A stretch of DNA of 64,000 nt from Branchiostoma floridae. Taxonomy: Eukaryota; Chordata; Leptocardii; Amphioxiformes; Branchiostomatidae. A program made the position numbers and the translations under genes. The stretch lies in NCBI RefSeq assembly GCF_000003815.2, contig NC_049995.1:2906788-2970787 (forward strand), in the 5' to 3' direction. Numbering within the stretch: the first letter of the stretch is position 1; every line of letters begins with the position of its first letter. The notes below the pieces were generated by a model, which was given only the letters and a program-made list of their open reading frames with translations, did no database searches and had not been told where the DNA came from. Shown piece after piece: positions 57,401 through 64,000 of the stretch.

Positions 57401-60400
57401 GCTTTGGAGATATATATCCGAAAGCTTTCCTTATGGCTAATTAGAAACTGTGGATATTAGCTATATGTTTTCCATTGGGTTTCACATGTGTGTCCTTCAG
57501 TCACACATTAAAATCACATTCATAGAAATATGTGCCAGTATGTGTCTACTGTATGACTGAGCTTTGCGAAGGCGCGCGCGAGTGTCGCGTCTTCATCATG
57601 AGAGTGCAGATAAATTAGGTACAGGTCAAACAGACCAAGACTCTATGGCACCAAGGTAGGACTGTTTCTCTGACCGTTTTAATCATGAGAGTTTAGATAA
57701 TTAGGTACAGGTCAAACAGTTCAAGACTCTATGGCACCAAGGTAACACTGTTTCTCTGACCGTCTTAATCATGGGAGTACAGATAAATTTGGTACAGGTC
57801 AAACAGATCAGGGCTCTACGGCACCAAGGTAGGACTGTTTCTCTGACCGTCTTAATCATGGGAGTACAGATAAATTAGGTACAGGTCAAACAGTTCAAGA
57901 ACTCTATGGCACCAAGGTAGGAAGACTGGATGCTGTAGTTGGGTCATAACTCTTTAAAAAAAAATGGTAGTACATAGTAGAAATAAGTATTACTTATTTC
58001 TGTGCTAAGAGGAATAGTATGGAAGCTAAACACGCTACATTACCAGTGGACTAGCTCCCTACTGTAGTGCTTGCACCTATGTATGGCCCCAGGGCTATGA
58101 AACGGAGATGGGCACCGGGCGAAACACATCTCACTGATGCAACTTTAGCTTTAGGACTGTTTCTCTTGAGTTTAATCATGTGAGCCTTCATTTCAGACCA
58201 GGGATGTGTACTGGTACAGAAAATTGAGGTATAGGTCAAATAGAGTAAGGCTGTACGGCACAAAGATAAGACCGTTTCTCTCACCTTAATGGTGGCCTTC
58301 ACAGTGCTTGAAATACCCACTTGCAAACGGAAAAACATTTTGCTTGGAGCAGTAATCCAAGAATGTAATGACTTGGAAGTAGGGCAACCTGAAATGTTCA
58401 TGGCAGCACCTGGCTTTTAACTCAGGTTGTCACCTTAGCAAGCTGGCTGAAAAAAGGATTTTGAGCACCGCCTTCATTTCAGACAGCGTAATTTTCTGAT
58501 CGCTAACGGTTTGTAATCGCTGTCCAGATGAGTTAACATGATAGCGATTAGAAAACGCAATTGAGAAGAATAAGATGCAAGGCGGGGTCTTCAACAAAGG
58601 CTATTATTATTAAAAAGGGTGGAGGCTTTTGCATACAATGTCAAGGACCGAATGTCTGAATGTCTCAAACAAAAGATGAAAGGCATGGATGGTACACTAA
58701 AGTTTTTATGGCAAACTGACAAGTATAATTTTGTATGAGATCGCGTGACAGGCTGAATAGAAGTTCAAAACTTAACTATGCTGCTCCAGATGTCTTACTG
58801 AGGGATGACAGTCACTGTAGTGTGCAAGATGTTGGTAGCTTGATTAATGAGTCCACTCTACTATATATTACGTGGCGTAATCAGCAGCACGTTGGACTCA
58901 AGGCCATGAGGTCCCAAGTTCGAAACCTACTGTGTCACCGATCTTTTGTCCTTAGGGAAGGCTCTTTACATGACTTTCCTCACTTCACTCAGGTATAAAT
59001 GAGTATCTAGTATCTACCTCTGGCAAGGTCCAACCTCGGTCCCTTATTCGAGGAGAGCCACACCCTGAACACGTAAAAGAACCCGCCACACTTATCGAAA
59101 AGAGTATGGGACCTTCCCGGTGTGAGTTGATCAAACTATTCCGGCTAAATTGGGTAGGCTGATAGGGAGTTTTCCTGAGCAGCCTTCGTAATCCCAGCTT
59201 CGCCTATTGGGTCAGTTAGTCGAACTTGCCGAAGCTCGATGTTTCTGACTTAGGAAGAAAAGATGCAGTGCTACATTGAGCGTAGTTCAGTGCCTAGAAG
59301 TGGTCAATGGCCTTGCACTGAGCAAACTCCTTAAAAAAAGAATTGCTGCTCCATACAGTGCAGCAGCGCCACCCAGAGGTGAAGATTCATACTGCAGGAT
59401 ACTTGTATGTTGGAAGGGCCTTCACAGCAGTGACATCTAGAGCTGTACATGTGTACTGCAGGTTCTTGCTGCAACAACAACAACAAGAAGTTTATTTAGC
59501 AAAGTTGCCATAGGTGCAATTATGTATCTTACAGAATTCAAGCATTTTGATAGTGCTGCAGAGGTTGAATCCTTTCAGATTCAGAGTACAAGCCAACCTG
59601 ATAGGAACAAGAGTTCGTAGACCTCAGGCCTGCATGAAATGTATTAGGTGTCTGTAGACCTATTGTGTATTTTTTTTCCTTTTCGTCCCTGGTTGCGTAT
59701 TTTTACCGTGTTGGTTGTGCACCATGCAAAAGTCTGAAATTGCATTTTCAGAATGTGTAAGTTTGGGCATGGATGAACATTAATTATTTTGGATTTCTTA
59801 AGCATGTAACCAACCACAGTACCTTAAAGTTATTGAGACGACTTTTCCTACCTTTTTTGGTCTCAGAGTCAGATGGCCCATGTAGTTGTTCTGTCACATA
59901 TGATATATTCAGTACTGATATCTTCCTATTTCAATGTACTGACCTAATTCAGCTGCTAAATCTCCTTATTGTACCAATGATATTCATTAAAGATTTATTT
60001 CTGGAGTGTTATATCACTTGACACTGGAAGGTTATTTGCCTAATTTGAAAAATTATATTTTTACAGTAGTTCCATAGACAATATGAATAGTGGTAGGCCC
60101 CATCCAGCAGCATTAGGGTGGTATGATATTTTGTTCAATCCGTCCAACTAAAACCTAAATCTCCTGAAGTACCTAAGCCAAATTTTACAGCAGAATTTAC
60201 TACTCAAAATGTCCTTGTCAATCCCATTCATAAATGGCAAGCTGCTGGCAACTTTAAAAAGTTCAGAAAGCTGTCGTAGTCAGAGTGAACACCCAGCAAA
60301 CATCCCCCCAAATCAATGAGCAGCTGCTTAGAGGAGGAAACAATTTCATCATATTTTTGCAGTGACAAAATGCAACAAACGATACCAAATTTAAAACAAA

Positions 60401-63400
60401 ACAAAGCCTCTACCACTTAACCTTGCCCGTACTATAGATTAAGCAGGCCCAAAAATCAAGCAAATATGACTAGCCCCAAACTACAAATTACCTGCATACA
60501 ATGCGGAAATGGCATCCCCAAAGAAACAACAAGAAACAGGAAAAATCATACACATACCTTTGTCTTACACTCAAGCTCTATACATTTCTCCTCCACTTTA
60601 GAAAGTTGTATCTTCTGCTGATTGCCAAACAGGGTAAAGGAACTTGTACCAGAACATTAAACCCAGTACTACACAGCTCTCAAAACACCACAAACTCGGA
60701 CTAAGAAGCAAACTCAAACTGTACCTAACAAATACAGCAACAGATACTAGACTAAGTATATCATCTGGCAGGTCAGACACTGTTGATACAAAGTAACCTG
60801 ATACATTGAAGGTGGCCCAGGCCAGATGATGGTTCTAGGTGTAAACTTAAAGACCTCTCAATCAACCAAAACAGATGATGGTTCTACCCAACCCAACCGT
60901 CAGCAACCAAGCAGATATTGGGGGGATGCCCCAACCACACCAAAACAGGGTCAACCTATACAGTATCAAGTTCAAGCACTAGGAGGCCCAAAATCAAACC
61001 TCACCACCAGGACACCACCAACAACTCACGTACCAAATAGCAACACAATGGCACCTTGCGTTCCGGAGATACAGCGCACGCCCCGTGCCCGCACAAAAGG
61101 TAACCTAAAATGTCAAGTTCAAGCACCAAGGGCGCCAAAATCAAAATTGAGAATTATTCACCCATCGCCGACACATGTGCCAAATATCATCGCGCCAGCA
61201 CCAACCGTTCAGAAGATATAACTCCGGAAATACCCCTCCCGGACACAAAATTCGACCTGCCGGGTCAAGTTCAAATGCGGCAAGGCCCAAAGTCAATCCT
61301 AGGCAACAGGCAACAACCCCCCACCCATGCACCAAAAATCGTTGCAATCGCGCGCATCGTTCCGGACACACAGCGCCAAAAGTGCCCCCAAAACACCAAA
61401 AATGCCACCTGCAATGTCAAGTTCAAACGCCAGGAGGCCCAAAATCAAACCTGAGTGTCAGGCCACCACCCCCAACCCACGTACCAAAAATCGTCGTGCT
61501 CGCACCATCCGTTCTCGAGATACAGCGCCCTAAATCCCCAGCTTCCAAATTTTCCCACGCCCGTGAAAACCATACCTGCATACATGCAGGTAAAAAAACA
61601 GAAATGATATATAAAAGACATCCAAACTTAATTTGATACACCATAACAAGTTGAAATGTATAAGTCAAAATGTATGGTTTCGAGTATGTGTGTCTTTGAA
61701 ATTTGAACAATGACTTAGCAAATTTCAAAAGTGTTTTGTCCTGTTTCTTGCAGAGGAATCAGCAGCAAGGGAAGCAGTGCAGCAGTCTGATGTGTCGTCA
61801 AGCGGCCAGTCTCTCCTGCCTAGTAATGTGCTGGGGAATTTACTCTTAGAGGTAAGACAGTGTTTCTGGGTACAGCAGCGCCACCTAGAGGTGAAGCTTC
61901 ATACTGCAGGATATAGGACCATAACAAGATATAGCAGTATTTTGATGATAATAACAAATTAACATTGCAGGCCAAGACTTTACCAAAATTAGATGCTGTA
62001 GTCCTTAAGGCCACACTGATCAGGTTTTAAGACAGTACAGCAGTGCCACCTAGAGGTGAAACTTCTAACTGCATGAAATAGGATATAACAGGATATAGCA
62101 GTTTTGCAGAATAAATTTTGTGAGTTTAGAAGATGTCACACTGATCAGGATTTCAGACATTAATAGAATGAAAATTTTAGCAAGTAGACAATAATGTCAC
62201 CAAAAGAATGTCAACTATCAATTTTCTTTGCTTTCCCATGGTTGCAGGACTTCTTAAGTCTGTTGACAATTCCAGAGAGAAACATTTTACTGAGTGTTGC
62301 GCCAAGACTATGCACCGGCCATCTGGGATGTGTATTGTTGGATGTGTATTGTTTTATGTGTACTGTTGGATGTGTATTGTTTTATGTGTACTGTTGGATG
62401 TGTATTGTTTTATGTGTACTGTTGGATGTGTATTGTTTTATGTGTACTGTTGGATGTGTATTGTTGGATGTGTATTGCAATGATTGCTAGGATGGTTACT
62501 GTACCACACCATCTCCACCCCCATGTGCATCATACACACTCAAGAAAACACGTTTCAATGCAAAGTGCATCAGATAAAAAAATAAATTATAACAACAGCA
62601 ATTTCAACGTCCAAATCCCTTTATTTCAAATCATCAATAACAGTACACTGTCTTTGCTCAATTGAAGTGCATTCAAATTTTTCAATGGATGTGATAACAG
62701 TAGAAAGTCAAATGATAAGCCAAGTTATCCCTTGGTTCAGAACACATGTATCAAATATTATCGCGACCCAAATGCAATGATTGACCTCTACTGTTCTTAT
62801 CACTGTCCTTAGGCACTGAATGAGTTGCTGTTCGTAGTGAACAGCTAGGGGAAGTTATCTCCAACAATTTCCAGAACTACACACATGATGTGATAACAGT
62901 AGAACTCCAAGTGATAACCCAAGTTATCACCTGGTCCAAAACACCTGTATCGAATGTTATAACAATTGTTTTCTTCCTGTTCCCAGGCACTGAATGGGTT
63001 CCTGTTTGTAGTGAACAGCCAGGGCAAGCTGGAGTTCATCTCCAACAATGTGAAGAACAATTAGGATGTAATAACAGTAGAACCCCTAGTGATAACTCAA
63101 GTTATCCCTGGTCCAGAACACCTGTATTAAACGTTATCGTGTCATTGATCTCTACTGTTCTTATCTATGTTCACAGGCACTGAATGGGTTCCTGTTCGTA
63201 GTGAACAGCCAGGGAAAGCTGGAGTTCATCTCCAACAATGTGAAGAACAATTGGGATGTAATAACAGTAGAACCCCTAGTGATAACCCAAGTTATCCCTG
63301 GTCCAGAACACCTGTATCAAACGTTATCGTGTCATTGATCTCTACTGTTCTTATCTATGTTCACAGGCACTGAATGGGTTCCTGTTCGTAGTGAACAGCC

Positions 63401-63544
63401 AGGGAAAGCTGGAGTTCATCTCCAACAATGTGCAAAACTACCTGAGCTACACACACGATGAGCTGATGGGGTCCAGCGTCTACAACATCATCCATGTGGG
63501 GGACCACACCCAGTTTGTCAACTGCCTCCTCCCCATGTCTCTTG
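51375..63544 (+). CDS. NCOA: NCOA/SRC (p160) nuclear receptor coactivator, 5' part, runs off the window
   Basis: Four coding exons are visible: 51375-51442, 56849-57024, 61754-61851, 63367-63544, all phase-compatible (2, 1, 0, then 1 out). The protein starts MSGHSSETAPLGRKRKLSDS, has the p160 bHLH (EKKRREQEKMYIEELAELIS, KADKCAILQEAVKQIKALR), the QQSDVSSSGQ linker and the PAS-A start (NGFLFVVNSQGKLEFISNNV, GDHTQFVNCLLP). SRC proteins bind liganded nuclear receptors through LXXLL motifs and recruit histone acetyltransferases; those regions would lie beyond 64000. Vertebrates have NCOA1-3; a single pre-duplication orthologue is expected in a cephalochordate, so no paralogue number is given. An in-frame TGA at 51354, just inside the exon, supports the chosen start. 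Introns after the bHLH exon and before the PAS exon hold arrays of exon-edge copies. Confidence 0.95.
51487..51800. mobile_element. long-arm foldback MITE 45 bases after NCOA first coding exon
   Basis: Left AAAGGTGGGGTCACACGTGC, right GCATGTGTGACCCCATCTTT. Inner arms match too (CCAGGCCCCACAGGTCGC / GCGACCTGTGGAGCCTGG; GAGTTAGCTGGGTCGC region). About 150-base arms. Confidence 0.87.
51850..52020 (+). repeat. dispersed repeat, copy 2 of 2
   Basis: GCATCCCTGGTCAATCAGAA, TCCCCAGTGTAAGGGCATCT and GGCTAAAAGCCTGCC line up with 43072-43250. Confidence 0.7.
52121..55559. other. NCOA intron, mostly repeat remnants
   Basis: 53735-53775 ends in an ACTTG pentamer run (TGACTTGACTTGACT) after CAATAAACG, resembling a retroelement tail. 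53940 begins GGGCTCGAAATTAACAGTG, the family end seen at 37316. The 116-codon minus frame at 54757-55107 is not recognised. Confidence 0.45.
53363..53650 (+). mobile_element. CTTGCCC-word element, copy 1
   Basis: Starts AGGGCTGGACAAGTTTTC. Contains CACTTGCCCAAAATTTAAAT, a middle section GACCAATGCTTGATGTCATT, and CTACTTGCCTGTTGGGCAAG near the end. Homologous to 56520-56800. Confidence 0.7.
55560..55920 (+). repeat. ~185-bp tandem duplication
   Basis: AATAGCTTAGCTATACAGAT, TGTATCTCGTTTATGGTGAT and CCTGCAACCTAC recur in order from 55570 and again from 55760, roughly 90% alike. Confidence 0.92.
56200..56520 (-). mobile_element. tRNA-derived SINE-like element, minus strand
   Basis: Minus-strand tRNA-like head TAAGTGGTCTTGTGGTTACA and B-box AGGTTCAAATCCCT near 56447. 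The plus strand shows GGTTTGATCCACTTTTGCCA at the tail. Same family as 24035-24430. Confidence 0.7.
56522..56800 (+). mobile_element. CTTGCCC-word element, copy 2
   Basis: TTGGGGCAAGTACATA at left, TTGCTTGCCCAAAATTTAAA, middle GACCAATACTTAATGCCATG, and GCACTTGCCCGATGG at right. Same order as the copy at 53363. It inserts just upstream of the bHLH exon. Confidence 0.7.
56849..57024 (+). CDS. NCOA: NCOA bHLH exon
   Basis: Acceptor TTTTCCCGTCCAG, donor GTAGGA. Encodes the basic region EKKRREQEK, helix 1 MYIEELAELISSNMENL and helix 2 KADKCAILQEAVKQIKALRH, close to NCOA1-3. Phase 2 in, 1 out. Its last ~35 bases plus donor are repeated downstream. Confidence 0.96.
57025..58290 (+). repeat. tandem/dispersed copies of the bHLH exon 3' end with donor
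   Basis: The text around the exon end (CGGCACCAAGGTAGGACCGT, then TCTCTGACCGTCTTAATCAT) recurs near 57095, 57240, 57651, 57737, 57824, 57912 and, more decayed, 58262. The four middle copies are spaced 86-88 bases. Each carries a degenerate version of exon text GTCAAACAGATTAAGGC and most keep a GT donor. The copies have no upstream acceptor, so they are intronic. Confidence 0.9.
58015..58118 (+). repeat. dispersed repeat, copy 2 of 2
   Basis: ATAGTATGGAAGCTAAACAC, CCAGTGGACTAGCTCCCTAC and TGAAACGGAGATGGGCACCG, homologous to 23-130. Confidence 0.8.
58865..59235 (+). mobile_element. tRNA-derived SINE-like element
   Basis: Begins with an A-box-like GTGGCGTAATCAGCAGC and a B-box AAGTTCGAAACC at 58915, as in a tRNA head, followed by a body with CTTTACATGACTTTCCTCAC shared with the element at 24640. 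No intact tRNA fold is claimed. Confidence 0.75.
60966..61570 (+). repeat. four-copy ~150-bp minisatellite
   Basis: Units start with TCAAGTTCAA at 60966, 61113, 61265 and 61417 (spacing 147, 152, 152). Each contains GGCCCAAA(A/G)TCAA, CACCCAACCCACGTACCAAA-like and ATACAGCGC-like text. All three plus-strand frames are partly open and proline-rich, a composition effect rather than coding. Confidence 0.88.
61754..61851 (+). CDS. NCOA: NCOA linker exon between bHLH and PAS
   Basis: Acceptor CTGTTTCTTGCAG, donor GTAAGA. Encodes ESAAREAVQQSDVSSSGQSL then LPSNVLGNLLLE. The QKSDVSSTGQ...LxPMMLE block of vertebrate NCOAs aligns directly. Phase 1 in, 0 out. Confidence 0.93.
61868..62150 (+). repeat. 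tandem duplication, ~165 bp, with related copy at 59348
   Basis: CAGCAGCGCCACCTAGAGGT (61874) and CAGCAGTGCCACCTAGAGGT (62038) each lead into a TATAGCAG...CACTGATCAGG stretch. A related CAGCGCCACCCAGAGGTGAA piece lies at 59363. Probably an old mobile element with a local duplication. Confidence 0.8.
62338..62476 (+). repeat. 28-bp minisatellite
   Basis: About five copies of a TTGGATGTGTATTGTTTTAT-type unit with period 28, in the NCOA intron before the PAS-exon array. It creates long but meaningless Cys/Tyr/Val-rich open frames. Confidence 0.9.
62813..63366 (+). repeat. tandem partial copies of the PAS exon 5' end with acceptor and intron
   Basis: Three units precede the real exon. Unit A (exon part 62813-62889) has an in-frame TAG after VVNS. 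Units B (62987-63061) and C (63177-63250) keep TCCCAG/TTCACAG acceptors and read ALNGFLFVVNSQGKLEFISN then NVKNN; B stops at once, C runs on into intron text. B to C and C to the real exon are each 190 bases, A to B 174. Flanking intron text (GATAACCCAAGTTATCCCTG) is repeated too. Confidence 0.93.
63367..63544 (+). CDS. NCOA: NCOA PAS-A exon
   Basis: Acceptor ATGTTCACAG, donor GTAAGG. Encodes ALNGFLFVVNSQGKLEFISN, NVQNYLSYTHDELMGSSVYN and IIHVGDHTQFVNCLLPMSLG, a textbook SRC PAS-A start. It is the fourth and only complete unit of a tandem array starting at 62813. Phase 0 in, 1 out. Confidence 0.96.
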
Positions 63545-63782
63545 GTAAGGCTTAGTCTTATTTTTCATTTATTTTGCTCATCCAAAGCTCAGTTCAATAG
63601 TCGAAGCACAGGGGAAATGCAGGAGAAACAAACCCTTGGTAAGGGCCTTGAAAAGGCTTTATTAACCAACTTAAAAGTTTTATGCAAAACTTGTCAGAGT
63701 AATACATGAATTTTTTTTCTATTTTTTTCTAGCACTAACTGTCTTAAAGAAGCAAAACTACGAAAGCTTCACCCTCCTTTTT

Positions 63783-64000
63783 CAGCACTGGAAACCAGTG
63801 GTGAAGATGGCTTCAGCACTGGAAACCGAGTGCTGAATGTTCGTCAGCACTGGAAAACCAGTGCTGACGCGCTCTCAGCACTGGAGACGCCGGCTTCAGC
63901 ACTGGAAACTGAATGTTCGTCAGTACTGGAAACTGACTGCTGACGAACATTCAGCACTCGAAACCGAGTGCTGACGAACATTCAGCACTGGAAACCGAGT
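63783..64000 (+). repeat. ~31-bp hairpin-forming tandem array, cut by window end
   Basis: Units begin at 63783, 63813, 63845, 63876, 63897, 63921, 63952 and 63983, mostly 30-32 bases apart. The core is CAGCACTGGAAACCGAGTGC, with spacer TGACGAACATT. Arms pair as CAGCACTSG/CSAGTGCTG, and the spacer side (GTGCTGA...TTCAGCAC) can pair as well. Confidence 0.9.

Noticed and set aside
58872-58945. Functional tRNA gene
   Set aside because: A and B boxes are present, but the arms do not form a clean cloverleaf and the body is shared with another SINE-like copy.
60826-61636. Proline-rich frames of 114-153 codons
   Set aside because: They arise from the 150-bp minisatellite; no splice or start context and no domain.
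62194-62665. Three overlapping Cys/Tyr/Val-rich plus-strand frames
   Set aside because: Products of the 28-bp minisatellite; all three frames are open, as expected from a repeat whose length is not a multiple of 3.
62987-63250. Extra PAS domains in the NCOA protein
   Set aside because: The partial copies lack the rest of the PAS exon and run into stops, so they cannot add domains.
63784-64000. CRISPR-like array
   Set aside because: Units are contiguous hairpins without unique spacers, in an animal intron.

Overview
The window looks like nuclear DNA of a cephalochordate (amphioxus, Branchiostoma-like). It is intron-rich and AT-leaning, studded with short TACATGTA-type words, and dense in small inverted-repeat elements and tRNA/5S-derived SINE-like repeats. 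The two recognisable genes are chordate-like in sequence and exon layout. The species call is inference; no search was run.

Layout. (1) 1-1.2 kb: a dispersed repeat and one possible unrecognised minus-strand exon. (2) 3.36-19.9 kb, minus strand: a TMCC-family gene (transmembrane and coiled-coil domain protein). Twelve coding exons join in consistent phase, from a Ser/Arg-rich N-terminus through the long family coiled coil to two C-terminal membrane segments and a stop at 3364. A probable non-coding first exon lies at 25.37-25.57 kb. Its introns hold many foldback elements, minisatellites and two candidate in-frame cassette exons. (3) 26.4-29.5 kb, plus strand: four CCAAT boxes upstream of two decayed histone-H4-like fragments, a 19-bp perfect hairpin and a 160-bp-arm inverted duplication. 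No intact gene was seen. (4) 34.5-64 kb, plus strand: the 5' part of an NCOA/SRC (p160) nuclear receptor coactivator gene. It has a probable 5'UTR exon at 34.5 kb, the start codon at 51375, a bHLH exon at 56.85 kb, a linker exon at 61.75 kb and a PAS exon at 63.37 kb. The gene runs off the right end.

The TMCC 5' end and the NCOA 5' end point away from each other, separated by about 9 kb that contains the H4-like remnants.

Most notable observations: (a) two exons of the NCOA gene have their edges amplified into tandem arrays. The bHLH exon's 3' end with its splice donor recurs about seven times downstream. The PAS exon's 5' part with its splice acceptor occurs four times, the last copy being the real exon. 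(b) A family of elements with GGGCTCGAAAT-type ends has copies that are homologous but have an internal repeated word exchanged at nearly every position (GTGCACCCA in one, GTGCAGGTA in another). (c) A 31-bp hairpin array at the right edge shows compensating stem changes. (d) A full-length 5S-rRNA-derived element shares its tail with another locus. Gene models rest on splice-phase bookkeeping and family similarity by eye; no transcript evidence was available.
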